In this document: positions 26,606 through 36,200 of the stretch, one piece after another | Numbering within the stretch: position 1 is the stretch's first letter | How the letters are laid out: the number at the start of each line of letters is the position of its first letter | Translations under genes and position numbers: made by a program | Source: UBA6898 sp964463135 | GTDB taxonomy: Bacteria > Nitrospirota > Thermodesulfovibrionia > Thermodesulfovibrionales > UBA6898 | Assembly (NCBI GenBank): GCA_964463135.1 | Contig: CAYXBA010000007.1 | Location: forward strand, 62,001 to 126,000 | Reading direction: 5' to 3' | DNA length: 64,000 nt | The notes under the pieces: generated by a model | The model's input: the letters and a program-made list of their open reading frames with translations, nothing else | Database searches by the model: none | What the model was told of the DNA's origin: nothing

Positions 26606-27111
26606 CAGGACTGGGAAGGCTGGGATGCCGACGGTAGGCTGTTTATCCCCCCCTGTGGGAGAGACGGAGCCGCCAGCAGCTCTTTCACCCGTGTATTCAC
26701 CCATTTGCCGTCTGCCACGCCTTTGATCTTCGGCATCAGTACCTTCATCACCTTGCCCATGTCTGCCTCTGATCGTGCGGACGATTCCTGGATGGCCTGG
26801 ACAATAAGCTTCTCAATCTCTTCAGGGGAAAGCTGGGCAGGCATATAGGACTGCAGTTTGGAAAGTTCCTGTTGTTCGATATTGGCAAGATCTTCCCTTC
26901 CTGCGTTGGAGAACTGTTCTATGGATTCGCGGCGCTGCTTGCCCATAGACGAGAGAACCGAGAGTATCTCCTCATCAGAGAGCTCCCGGCCCTTCTCGAT
27001 CTGGACATTCTTGATCGCTGCCTTGGCCATGCGCAGCACAGAGACACTGACTGCGTCAGCGCTCTTCATCGCAACCTTGAGATCGTCGTCAATCCGCTTC
27101 AGCAGCGACAT
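26605..27111 (-). CDS. yqeY: GatB/YqeY domain protein
   Basis: Start ATG 27109-27111 lies just after the rpsU stop and gives 168 residues (MSLLKRIDDDLKVAMKSADA). The YqeY pattern is present: VLRMAKAAIKNVQIEKGRELSDEEILSV (two blocks), LSKLQSYMPAQLSPEEIEKL and GKVMKVLMPKIKGVADGKWV. It resembles the tail domain of GatB that contacts tRNA in amidotransferases, but stand-alone YqeY has no proved reaction. The position in rpsU-yqeY-dnaG-rpoD is common. Confidence 0.9.
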   Translation of the reverse strand: MSLLKRIDDDLKVAMKSADAVSVSVLRMAKAAIKNVQIEKGRELSDEEILSVLSSMGKQRRESIEQFSNAGREDLANIEQQELSKLQSYMPAQLSPEEIEKLIVQAIQESSARSEADMGKVMKVLMPKIKGVADGKWVNTRVKELLAAPSLPQGGINSLPSASQPSQS

Positions 27112-27112
27112 G

Positions 27113-27310
27113 CTATCTCGATCCCAGCTTGATTCTTTTTGCGGCCTTTTTGCGGGCAGCAATGGCTTTCTTCTTCTTTTTCACGCTCGGCTTGTCATAA
27201 TGCTCACGCTTCTTGACTTCAGAAAGAATTCCTTCTTTTTCGCACTGTTTCTTGAAGCGTTTAAGAGCATTTTCAAATGAATCGCTTTCGCGCACCCTGA
27301 TTGAGGGCAT
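27113..27310 (-). CDS. rpsU: 30S ribosomal protein S21
   Basis: 65 residues, basic, with the S21 signature RVRESDSFENALKRFKKQCEKEGILSE split over the first half and a Lys/Arg-rich tail. The ATG at 27308-27310 follows GGAGTGATC. It heads the operon and is transcribed from the promoter at 27347-27376. S21 assists start-codon selection near the anti-Shine-Dalgarno. Confidence 0.95.
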   Translation of the reverse strand: MPSIRVRESDSFENALKRFKKQCEKEGILSEVKKREHYDKPSVKKKKKAIAARKKAAKRIKLGSR

Positions 27311-27346
27311 TCATGATCACTCCTCTCTCTTTGAAAATTAGCACGC

Positions 27347-27376
27347 ATTTTAGCAGGTCAGGAACAGGCATGTCAA
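27347..27376 (-). promoter_or_regulatory. Sigma-70 promoter of the rpsU-dnaG-rpoD operon
   Basis: On the minus strand: TTGACA (27376-27371), an 18-bp spacer and TAAAAT (27352-27347). Transcription would begin about 25-30 bp before the rpsU ATG. An autoregulated loop, rpoD being the last gene, is likely. Confidence 0.75.
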
Positions 27377-27423
27377 TCTGACTACGGGAGAACCTTTTGA
27401 TAATAAAAGGAAATGTAACCAAT

Positions 27424-27566
27424 GAGGTTGTTTAGCGGTTGAGTCTGTAGTCTGTCAGGACGAACATGAAACTGCATAGGCGCATAGACTTATAGTCTGT
27501 CAGATACCGCCAACTGACTACATCACCTATAATCTAACCACCTAATAGTCTAAATATCTAAAAGAC
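27424..27566. repeat. Dispersed palindromic repeat family R1 (composite)
   Basis: The stretch between the fba stop and the rpsU promoter region is built from degenerate R1 words: GGTTGTTTAGCGG, GAGTCTGTAGTCTGTCAGG, ATAGACTTATAGTCTGTCAG, AACTGACTAC and CTAATAGTCTAAATATC. It appears to be two or more fused copies. Confidence 0.6.
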
Positions 27567-28565
27567 TTACGCCCTTCCTGCAGAACCCAATACTTCTTTA
27601 TTTTTATGAACGATCATCTTCGTCAGTTCATCGCGGGCCGGTCCAAGGTATTTCCTCGGATCGAACTCAGCCGGCTTTTCGACAAAGGTCTTGCGGATAA
27701 GAGCTGTCATGGCAAGGCGGCCGTCACTGTCGATATTGATCTTGCAGACCGCGCTCTTTGCAGCCTTCCTGAGCTGCTCTTCCGGTATGCCGACCGCGTC
27801 CTTTAGTTTGCCGCCATTGGCATTGATCATCTGAACATATTCAGGCACAACAGATGAGGCGCCATGAAGGACGATCGGGAATCCGGGAATGCGCTTTTCG
27901 ATCTCATCAAGGATATCGAAACGGAGCGGCGGCGGGACAAGGACACCCCGTTCGTCTTTGGTGCACTGTTCGGGTTTGAACTTCATGGCGCCGTGGGACG
28001 TACCGATCGAGATGGCGAGGGAATCGACATTCGTCTTGCTCACAAAATCTTCCACTTCTTCAGGTTTGGTGTACGTGGACTTTTCTGCAGAGACCTCATC
28101 TTCAATGCCGGCAAGCACGCCCAATTCCCCTTCAACGGTCACGTCATGGTCACGGGCATATTCCACGACCTGCCTGGTCAGCTTGATATTGTCTTCATAG
28201 GAATGGTGAGAACCGTCGATCATGACCGAAGAAAACCCGGAATCAATGCAGGACTTGCAGAGCTCGAAGGTATCGCCGTGGTCAAGATGAAGCGCAAACT
28301 TTACCGGTGACCCGGCGTCCTTGATCATCGCCACTGCACCCATGGCAAGGAAGCGCAGGAGGGTCTGGTTGGCATATTTTCGTGCGCCGCTCGAAACCTG
28401 CAGGATGAAGGGGGAACTGGATTCCACACATCCCATGACGATCGCCTGCAGCTGCTCCATGTTGTTGAAATTATAGGCAGGTATCGCGTACTGCCCCTGC
28501 ATCGCCTTTTGAAACATGTCCCTGGTGTTTACCAGGCCGATCTCCTTGTATGATACCTTCTCCAT
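27567..28565 (-). CDS. fba: Class II fructose-1,6-bisphosphate aldolase
   Basis: A 332-residue zinc-dependent aldolase. Visible marks: AIPAYNFNNMEQLQAI near the N terminus, the zinc site in FALHLDHGDTFELCKSCI (two His), SVMIDGSHHSYEDNI, GELGVLAGIEDEV, and GTSHGAMKF with IVLHGASSV. It splits or forms fructose-1,6-bisphosphate in glycolysis/gluconeogenesis and would work with the phosphofructokinase encoded at 38265-39506. A GGAGGGTGCT ribosome-binding site precedes ATG 28565. It is a single-gene unit flanked by R1 repeats on both sides. Confidence 0.93.
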   Translation of the reverse strand: MEKVSYKEIGLVNTRDMFQKAMQGQYAIPAYNFNNMEQLQAIVMGCVESSSPFILQVSSGARKYANQTLLRFLAMGAVAMIKDAGSPVKFALHLDHGDTFELCKSCIDSGFSSVMIDGSHHSYEDNIKLTRQVVEYARDHDVTVEGELGVLAGIEDEVSAEKSTYTKPEEVEDFVSKTNVDSLAISIGTSHGAMKFKPEQCTKDERGVLVPPPLRFDILDEIEKRIPGFPIVLHGASSVVPEYVQMINANGGKLKDAVGIPEEQLRKAAKSAVCKINIDSDGRLAMTALIRKTFVEKPAEFDPRKYLGPARDELTKMIVHKNKEVLGSAGRA

Positions 28566-28890
28566 AGCACCCTCCTTAGATTTCAGGTCATTCCGGTTTT
28601 CTGCCTCAGAAACATTACCATCGCATCAGGCGTCTGTTCAAGCCCGCCATGCTCTCCGGTTTTCCATGCTACCATAACTCGTTGCGCAAATGTAACTGCT
28701 CAGGCTGATAGTCTGTAGCTGTTTAGGTATTGCAGTTGCTAACAGACTACAGTCTAAACAACCTGAGTATTTACAGCAAAGGTAAGCTGCCTCTACGCCA
28801 CGTCGTATAGCGGGCATTGATTGCGCTCATAATTTGAAAAAAAAGCTCTTACTATGATAGAGTGCATGCACTTCTTCTACCGAAACAGAC
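28566..28890. other. Divergent intergenic region between fba and the NtrB-type kinase
   Basis: 325 bp: the fba leader (28566-28690), an R1 repeat (28699-28767), and the leader of the plus-strand kinase with an AT-rich tract and a TATGAT box near 28853. No gene, RNA or convincing riboswitch is visible. Confidence 0.55.
28699..28767. repeat. Dispersed palindromic repeat family R1 (compact copy)
   Basis: The best-formed copy, 69 bp, with CTCAGG at one end and CCTGAG at the other, and GTCTGTAGCTGTTTAGG facing AACAGACTACAGTCT and AAACAACCTGAG. It would form a long imperfect hairpin. Confidence 0.7.
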
Positions 28891-29928
28891 ATGTTTTCTT
28901 TTGAATCAATTATTCATAATCTGAAAGAGACCATCATTCTTTTTGACAAAAAAAGCAGGATGACATTTATCAATAAAAGTGGGGAGGAGCTTTTCGGCAA
29001 AAGCTCCAGGGACATTGTCGGCAAAAAACTCAGCCAGCTCTTTCGCGGGGAAAAGAAGATATCTCCCCTCATCAGAAAAAGCATCGATGAAGAACGCTCC
29101 TTCAGGGGAAAATCCGTCAGCATTGACCTGGGCAGGCCTATGAACATCGACTTCAGCCTCTCGACCTTTTATGTCCAGGACCGGGTCGAAGGGGCTGCCC
29201 TTTCTCTGTCCGAGAACATACCGCTTGCCGAAGGCGAGTACCGGGACCAGGAGGCGCTCGTATTTCTGCTCGGTTCGATATCGCACGAGATAAAGAATCC
29301 CCTTGGCGGCATAAAAGGTGCTGCCCAGCTTCTCCGGCAGCAGACAACGTCGGACTCATCACTCACAGAATACGCTGACCTGATCGTCAGAGAAACAGAC
29401 CGCCTCAATGCCATACTCCAGGACTATCTGACCATATGCAGAAAGCCTTCTTTCCAGGCTGTCAATATCCACGAGGTTGTGGAAAAAACCGTGGCGATCC
29501 TGGCTGTGCCGATCGCAAAGGCCGGCATCTCCATAAAAAGGCTCTATGATCCGAGCCTCCCTCACATTCTCGGCGATGAGTCAAAGCTGCTTCAGGTCTT
29601 CCTGAACATCATCAAGAACGCGGTCGAATCGATGAAAAAAGGGGGATTGCTCGAGATATCCACCGGTCCGTCAAAAGAGCTCTTTGGAGAACACGGAAAG
29701 ATAAAACGCATGGCACTGGTGACCATCAGGGACACGGGGAAAGGCATGTCTGAACAGGATCTGCAGAAGATCTTTGTGCCCTTCTACACAAAGAAGAAAG
29801 GCGGCACCGGCATAGGCCTCTCTCTCTCGAAAAAGATCATGAAGGACCATAGCGGCATGATCTCGGTCGCAAGCCAGAAAGGCAAGGGTACGACATTCTC
29901 TCTGTATCTGCCCTTCAGGGAAGCCTGA
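28891..29928 (+). CDS. NtrB-type soluble PAS histidine kinase
   Basis: 345 residues, no membrane span. An N-terminal PAS domain (~10-110: FDKKSRMTFINKSGEELFG) is followed by HisKA with His132 in GSISHEIKNPLGGIKGAAQL and a HATPase domain (NIIKNAVESM, DTGKGMSE, GGTGIGLSLSKKI). The HEIKNPL motif and the five-base gap to an NtrC-family regulator mark it as the cognate kinase of that regulator. The PAS ligand is unknown. GlnL itself would be expected beside glnA, so this is probably a paralogue with another signal. Confidence 0.9.
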   Translation: MFSFESIIHNLKETIILFDKKSRMTFINKSGEELFGKSSRDIVGKKLSQLFRGEKKISPLIRKSIDEERSFRGKSVSIDLGRPMNIDFSLSTFYVQDRVEGAALSLSENIPLAEGEYRDQEALVFLLGSISHEIKNPLGGIKGAAQLLRQQTTSDSSLTEYADLIVRETDRLNAILQDYLTICRKPSFQAVNIHEVVEKTVAILAVPIAKAGISIKRLYDPSLPHILGDESKLLQVFLNIIKNAVESMKKGGLLEISTGPSKELFGEHGKIKRMALVTIRDTGKGMSEQDLQKIFVPFYTKKKGGTGIGLSLSKKIMKDHSGMISVASQKGKGTTFSLYLPFREA

Positions 29929-29933
29929 GACTG

Positions 29934-31340
29934 ATGGGTCAACCTATGGACAAGAAGATCCTCGTCATAGACGATGATGAAAGTATCATCTGGGTCATTA
30001 AAAAGGCGCTCGAACCGGCAGGGTACAAGGTCAGTTCACGGACCAGGCTGGCCTCTGGCCTGAGGGCAGCGGAAGAACAGCCCCCGCTCATCCTGCTTGA
30101 CCTCATGCTGCCGGACGGCAGCGGTCTCGACGGTCTGCGTGAACTCAGGGCATCGCATCCTGACACCATCGTCATCATGATCACAGCCAATGCAATGATG
30201 GAGAGTACGATCAGCGCCATGAAAGAAGGCGCATATGATTATCTCGAAAAACCTTTTGACATCGAAGAGCTGAAGATTCTTGTGGATAAGGCATTCAAGG
30301 ACCTTGCCCTGCGGCAGGAACTGAGAGAGCTCAAGAAGGCCGCCTTTGAAACCGAAACGCCGCAGATGGTCGGCAAGAGCCCGAAAATGCTGAAGGTATT
30401 TAAGGACATCGGCCGGGTAGCATCAAAAGATATCACGGTCCTGATCACCGGCGAGAGCGGCACGGGCAAGGAGCTGGTAGCAAAGGCGATCCATCTGAAC
30501 AGCAGACGTTCAACCGGTCCCTTTATTGCGATCAATGCCGCCTCAATACCCAAAGACCTGCTCGAATCAGAACTTTTTGGTTATAAGAAAGGGGCTTTCA
30601 CCGGCGCGGCACATGACAGGACCGGCCGGATAGAAGCAGCCCATGGAGGCACGCTCTTCCTTGACGAGATCGGCGAAATGGAGCAGAACCTCCAGGCAAA
30701 ACTGCTCCGTTTTCTCCAGGAAAAGGAGTTCAGCCCACTGGGAAGCAGTGAAACGATCAAGGCAGATGTCCGCATTATCGGTGCAACGAACAGAGATCTT
30801 TCCGAAGCGGTCAGCCAGGGCCGGTTTCGCGAGGACCTTTATTACCGATTCAATGTCGTGCAGATCAAGGTGCCGCCCCTCCGGGAGAGAAAAGAGGACG
30901 TCCCCCTGCTCATAAAAAGCTTTCTGCGGGAAGCAGTTGAAAAACTGGAGACCGGAGAAAAGGAACTGTCCAAAGAAACAAGGGCCTTTCTCGAGAAATA
31001 TGACTGGCCGGGCAATGTGCGGGAACTGGAAAATGTGATCAAGAGGGCCTGCGTGCTCTCCACCGGTACGATCATAGAGAAGAAGGACCTGCTGATCGAA
31101 GAGGCCAATTCTTACTCCATAAAGGATTTTCTTGAGGAAAAGCTGAAGCGGTATCTCAAGGACATGGCAAAGATCACGAATTTCAATCTGTACGACACGG
31201 TCCTCTCAGAGGTGGAGAAAGCGCTGATCGCGATAGTCCTTAAGGAGACGAACGGCAACCAGCTCAAGACAGCAAGACTGCTCGGTATTAACCGCAACAC
31301 GCTCAGAACGAAGATCAAAGAATATAAGATCAAGAAGTAG
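29934..31340 (+). CDS. NtrC-family sigma-54-dependent response regulator
   Basis: 468 residues: a receiver domain (phospho-acceptor Asp56 in LLDLMLPDG), a AAA+ domain with Walker A GESGTGKE (173-180), ESELFGYKKGAFTGA containing the sigma-54-contacting GAFTGA loop (220-225) and Walker B LFLDEIGEM, and a Fis-type HTH at the C terminus (NQLKTARLLGINRNTLRTKIKEY). It activates sigma-54 promoters with the kinase encoded upstream. ATG 29934 or 29946 may be the real start. Gene order suggests a link to the MshEN-PilT ATPase gene downstream, but no sigma-54 promoter was identified there. Confidence 0.93.
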   Translation: MGQPMDKKILVIDDDESIIWVIKKALEPAGYKVSSRTRLASGLRAAEEQPPLILLDLMLPDGSGLDGLRELRASHPDTIVIMITANAMMESTISAMKEGAYDYLEKPFDIEELKILVDKAFKDLALRQELRELKKAAFETETPQMVGKSPKMLKVFKDIGRVASKDITVLITGESGTGKELVAKAIHLNSRRSTGPFIAINAASIPKDLLESELFGYKKGAFTGAAHDRTGRIEAAHGGTLFLDEIGEMEQNLQAKLLRFLQEKEFSPLGSSETIKADVRIIGATNRDLSEAVSQGRFREDLYYRFNVVQIKVPPLRERKEDVPLLIKSFLREAVEKLETGEKELSKETRAFLEKYDWPGNVRELENVIKRACVLSTGTIIEKKDLLIEEANSYSIKDFLEEKLKRYLKDMAKITNFNLYDTVLSEVEKALIAIVLKETNGNQLKTARLLGINRNTLRTKIKEYKIKK

Positions 31341-31406
31341 TCTCCCCCTTCCCCTGCCAACAGCACCTGCTGTTGCGCCTGAAGCACCTAATGGCTGCTG
31401 ACGCCG

Positions 31407-31454
31407 GCAGGCTAATCAGCAGGCTAATCAGCAGGCTAATCAGCAGGCTAATCA
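31407..31454. repeat. Four perfect tandem copies of a 12-bp unit
   Basis: GCAGGCTAATCA is repeated exactly four times (31407, 31419, 31431, 31443) in the leader of the MshEN-PilT gene, ending 52 bp before its GGAGG. Being exact, it should be prone to slippage and copy-number change. Confidence 0.95.
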
Positions 31455-31515
31455 ACTCTTGCAAGTACTCCCGTTTACTGCTAATCTGAACCATATAAAC
31501 GAACTGGAGGGTATT

Positions 31516-33093
31516 ATGGCCAATGAGTCCGCAGCAAGTAAAAAACCCATGATCGGTGAGGTCCTGGTTAAATACGGGATCATCACCCAGAATATGCTCA
31601 AGAACGCCTTGCGGAGACAGACCCAGGTCGGGGGTCAGATCGGCTCCATCCTGATCGAGATGGGATATGTCACCACAGACGTACTCCTTGATTTCCTGAG
31701 CAAGCAGTTCGGCGTTCCTTCGGTCAATCTCTTTAAGGTGGACGTGCCGTGCGATGTTCTCAGGGCAATGCCCCTTGAAAAGATCAAGGAGTACAAGGTC
31801 CTGCCCCTTGAGATCGATAACAAGCTCACCCTTGCCATGGTTAATCCAAAGGATTATGTTGCGATCAGGGACGTGGAATTCATCCTGGGCAAAAGGGTCA
31901 ATCCCGTGGTCGTGCCGGCCTCGCAGCTTGATGCAGCGATAAAGAGTATCGAGTCGCACAGCACAGAGGCTTTCAAAGGCAGCGAACTTGAAATAACCTG
32001 TGCAGGCAGCGAGATCGAGGCAGGTGCGGTCGATATCAACATGCTTCTCAAGTATCTCAAGGAATCAAAAGCGACTGACCTTCAGCTCACCGCAGGCGTG
32101 CCGCCGAGCCTCAAGATGAGCACTGAACTGAAGCGCCTGAACATGCCGCCCCTTACGCCGGAGAATATGAATAATTACGCGCAAACACTGATGGACGAGG
32201 AGCAGCTGGCCTCTTTTAAGGCAGAGAACAATCTTGACTTCGCCTTCACGAATAAGGACTACGGCAGATTCAGGGTGAACATCTACAAGCAGCGTAACTC
32301 GGTTTCCATAACACTGCGCAGAATTCCGGAGACCATCCCTACGCTGCAGGAACTCGGCGTTCCTGAGGATATGGAGGGCTTTGCGCTCAAAACCCAGGGG
32401 CTGGTCCTTATCACCGGTCCGGCCGGCCACGGAAAATCGACGACCCTGGCCGCTCTTGTGGACATCATCAATACCAAACGGCGCTGCAACATCATTACGC
32501 TCGAAGACCCTATCGAGTATCTGCATAAGCACAAGAACAGCAATGTAAATCAGCGTGAGATCGGGATAGATACTCCCTCGTTCCCTGACGGCCTGAAGCA
32601 TATCTTCAGGCAGGACCCTGACGTGATCGTCATAGGCGAGATGCGCGATCCCGAGAGTTTCCGGATTGCCCTCCAGGCAGCGGAGACAGGACACCTCGTG
32701 CTGAGCACGCTCCATGCGAGGAACGCGACCTCCACCATCGAAAGAGTGATAGACATCTTTCCTGCAGAAGAGCAGGCACAGATACGCTCACAGATTGCAG
32801 ATTCACTTCTTCTGGTGCTGTCACAGCGGCTGGTCATGAAAAAAGACAAATCAGGGCCGGTTCTTGCCTACGAGAAGCTTGTCAACTCGTATAAGATCAA
32901 GAACTTCATTCGTGAAGGCAAATTACATCAGATCAGGTCCCAGATGCAGCTGCCGGGAGAAGAGTATTCGTCGATTGACGTCAGTCTTATACGCCTTACC
33001 CTCGACGGCATTATCACGGCAGAGGAAGGGGCAAAGCATGCGGATAACCTGACCTACTACCAGGACGGCATAAAAGGCAGGGGCCTGCGATAA
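31516..33093 (+). CDS. MshEN domain-PilT fusion ATPase (type IV pilus retraction-like motor)
   Basis: ATG 31516 follows GGAGG (31506-31510) and gives 525 residues; the ORF could extend upstream to 31459 through the tandem repeat zone but without an RBS. Residues ~10-148 are a MshEN/T2SSE-N domain (IGEVLVKYGIITQNMLKNAL, LLDFLSKQFGVPSVNL, ALPLEKI-like region), found in PilB/GspE and able to bind c-di-GMP in some members. Residues ~170-515 are a PilT-like motor: Walker A GPAGHGKS (301-308), the EDPIEYLH Asp box, VIGEMRDPE and the LSTLHARNA His box. The four-Cys zinc site of PilB extension ATPases is missing, so retraction is the likelier activity. Confidence 0.85.
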   Translation: MANESAASKKPMIGEVLVKYGIITQNMLKNALRRQTQVGGQIGSILIEMGYVTTDVLLDFLSKQFGVPSVNLFKVDVPCDVLRAMPLEKIKEYKVLPLEIDNKLTLAMVNPKDYVAIRDVEFILGKRVNPVVVPASQLDAAIKSIESHSTEAFKGSELEITCAGSEIEAGAVDINMLLKYLKESKATDLQLTAGVPPSLKMSTELKRLNMPPLTPENMNNYAQTLMDEEQLASFKAENNLDFAFTNKDYGRFRVNIYKQRNSVSITLRRIPETIPTLQELGVPEDMEGFALKTQGLVLITGPAGHGKSTTLAALVDIINTKRRCNIITLEDPIEYLHKHKNSNVNQREIGIDTPSFPDGLKHIFRQDPDVIVIGEMRDPESFRIALQAAETGHLVLSTLHARNATSTIERVIDIFPAEEQAQIRSQIADSLLLVLSQRLVMKKDKSGPVLAYEKLVNSYKIKNFIREGKLHQIRSQMQLPGEEYSSIDVSLIRLTLDGIITAEEGAKHADNLTYYQDGIKGRGLR

Positions 33094-33111
33094 TAACAGT
33101 ATTTATCACGT

Positions 33112-33154
33112 AACAAAGAAGGGCTGTCCGGTTTTCGGACAGCCCTTCTTTGTT
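33112..33154. terminator. Strong bidirectional terminator
   Basis: A 19-bp stem formed by AACAAAGAAGGGCTGTCCG and its complement around a short GTTTT loop. It sits between the converging PilT-fusion gene and the M6 protease gene, with A- and T-runs built into the stem ends so it can stop both. Confidence 0.92.
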
Positions 33155-33207
33155 ACTGTCGCTACGTAAGAATACTTATAAATCAGTCTTCTCTGAGCCT
33201 TCAAACC

Positions 33208-36200
33208 TTACGGCACAATCGTAAATGGGGCATCAACTGCATCTGAAGCAAGAAGATTACCCTTTGAATCTATCAGCACCACTTGCATCTTATACTGTGT
33301 TGGCGAAGAAACTGTTGGCACTGTCCAGTCATAATATCCTGGATTGCCCGTAATCGAATCAAATGTAGTCAATACGGCACCACTCCCCAACCCAGATAGC
33401 AGAGATACTGTCGCTGGACTCTTTTTCAATACTGCGGTATCCCATACAACGCGATAGGTGGTTCCCGAGTTGATGGTTTCTCTACCGCTGGGATTTTTGA
33501 GCCAGACCAGATATACACCAATTTCAATGATATCTTCGCCAATAAGCACTTTTGCAGAATTCAATGCAGCTATTCTAATTTTGACATGGTCAATTGCTGT
33601 CTTTGACTTAAGTGACCAGCTATAGGATGTCACAGCTCCTTTGAAGGTTTTGATCTTACTCCATGAAACACCAGCATTAATACTGTATGAAAGTGAAACA
33701 CTTGCTGTCCCTGAGGGATTTTCCCAGTTAAGCGAAATAGGCCTGCCCAGGGGGAACCGATCACCGCTCTTCGGTGACAAAACTTTTGCCACTGGCAAAT
33801 ATACAGAAGTCGTTGTTCCTGCTGTGATATTTCCAGCATTGTCAAAAGCGCACACTCTATAGTACAAGTCGATGCCTTTCCCTAATCCCGTCTCAATCAA
33901 TGAGGTGCCTGTTCCAAGATAAATCTGAGAACCGCTTGTGCACTGTGGATTGGGATACGATCCAGTAGTTCTGACGACTTTATATGTGTAACTACTTGTT
34001 AAACCGCTTACGGCATCTGAAAAACCGCCCCAGTTCAATGTAACCTGCCCAGCGTTCGGTGTGGCAGTGATGCTTCCGCCTGTTGGAGCTGAGCCATCAT
34101 AGTAGATAGTTGCAGTGCTGACATTTAAATGAGAAACATTGCCACTACCATCTTTGAGCCAGACATAAATAGTCTGTGCTGCCTCTATGGGTGCTGTAAC
34201 AGTAAATGGCTTGCTCGTGGTATAGGTGCCATCTGTGCTGGATGTCGGTGCAGCTCCTATCTTGTAATATGCTCCCGCTATTCCTGAAGGGTCAGTTGGA
34301 TTAGTCCAGTTCAGCGTGAAAGAGTTTACGTTTGTCCATGTATTTGGAGACACTGTAAGGCTTATCGGTGCCTGAGGAGGATCAAAATCTATCAGTGGAG
34401 TTCCCACGGCAGTAGCACCGCTGGAAACATTACCAGCGTTGTCATATGCGCAGACACGATAGAAATAAGGAGTACCATTTATGAGGCCAGTGTCTGCTGT
34501 AGATGTTCCCGTGCCGAGATAAATCTGTGTACCACTTGTACACTGTATGTTGGGGTAAGTTCCAGTATTTTGCATAACTTTGTAAGTATTTGTAGCCGTT
34601 AAGCCGCTACCGCCGCTGTCAGTGATTCCCGACCAGCTCAATGAAACCTGTGCATTACTCGACAATACATTTAAAATGCCATTAACGGGGGCAACCCCAT
34701 CGTAATACAGTGTTGTTGACGCTCTATTCAGATAGCTTGTATTGTCCGCGCTATCCTTCAACCATACATAAATAGTCTGCCCTCCCTGCGCTGATGCCGA
34801 AACGACAAACGGCTTTGAGGTGGTGTATGTGCCATCAGTATCGGAGGTGGGCGCAGAACCAAGTTTGTAGTAGGCACCGGCAATGCTGGAATCGTCAGCA
34901 GGGTTGATCCAGTCTATGGAAAATGAATTCACATTTGTCCAAGAACCAGGGGTTGAATTAAGACTAATTGGTGCTGGAGGTGCAATACTATCGACTGTGA
35001 GGGTTGCATACATGATACTGCCGGAATCACTTATGCTTGTTACGCTGACGGAACTGGGGCCTCCACTATAAAGATTAGAGTTCGGTAACGATACCGCACT
35101 GAATGATCTGTTCAAAGAAGAACCTGGGAATGGATCACCGCCATCGCCTTTGTTCTGATTCTTTTCCATATTCCATAAATTATCTGCCTGAATAAGAGCT
35201 ACGCCATAGTGATTTACAGCACAATCCGACGGGGGGTAGCACTCATTATTATTTACACTATTCGATGACTTCAGCGAATAGACTTTAGCGCCGTCAATAT
35301 GCCAAATGAGCAAACCGGATGAAGGGAGTGCACTATCAAAGCCTAGTCGCTGCCGATTTTCGATAAGAAAATATTCACCACTCGTAGGTGTTCCGTCACG
35401 CAGTTGATATATAACTGAATTATTTTCAACATTAGATATCGCCTCATTAGTAACCGTACCTGATACTAATATTGGACTTGCCCAACCAAGAAATAGTTTA
35501 GACCATGCATCAGGATGCGCGGGCGTGTCACCTGGCAGTGCAATACCATTCCAGACGCCATAAGACATTACTGTCCAGTTGCCTGCGCCATTAGAAGATA
35601 TATCTGTATCATACAAGTCTGGCAAACCAAGCGAATGGCCATATTCATGGACAAAAGTGCCAACGGTTGTCATATCGCCTGACGAAAAAGTTTCAGCTTG
35701 CATAACATAATCATCCACTTTAATGAAGCCACCAGCAGGGCAAGGCGATGCTGTTACATACTCGCCATAGTGACTTTGGCCCCAATATTCAGCTGCATTG
35801 AGACTCCAACGATGCGACCAAATATCCGTTATACTGCCACTACTCTCCTGTCCATTCCCCTGATGCATAATACTAACCGCATCAACATAACAATCGCCAT
35901 CTTGGTCATAAGGAGCAAAATTAAATCCGGCTACATCTGCTGCATATACAGTTTCCCAAACAAGGTCACCTGGCCAAGAATCTTTGTTTGAACCACTGGG
36001 TATTCCATAATAGTCGTGCCCAGATAATGCAGTATACCAACCAGTTACCCCCATTGGGCCGGGAGAAACACTAAATGCTCCGTAGGAAACTTCTTCATAA
36101 TAGTCCTTCATGCTCCAACTGTTTATACCAAAAAGAAGGCTGTTAACATCTGCGGAATTGAATGTTGGCGCACGGTCAGCAAAGTTAACCATAAGAACAG

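Noticed and set aside
31407..31454. CRISPR-like array
   Set aside because: The units are 12 bp and directly abutting with no spacers, so it is a simple tandem repeat.
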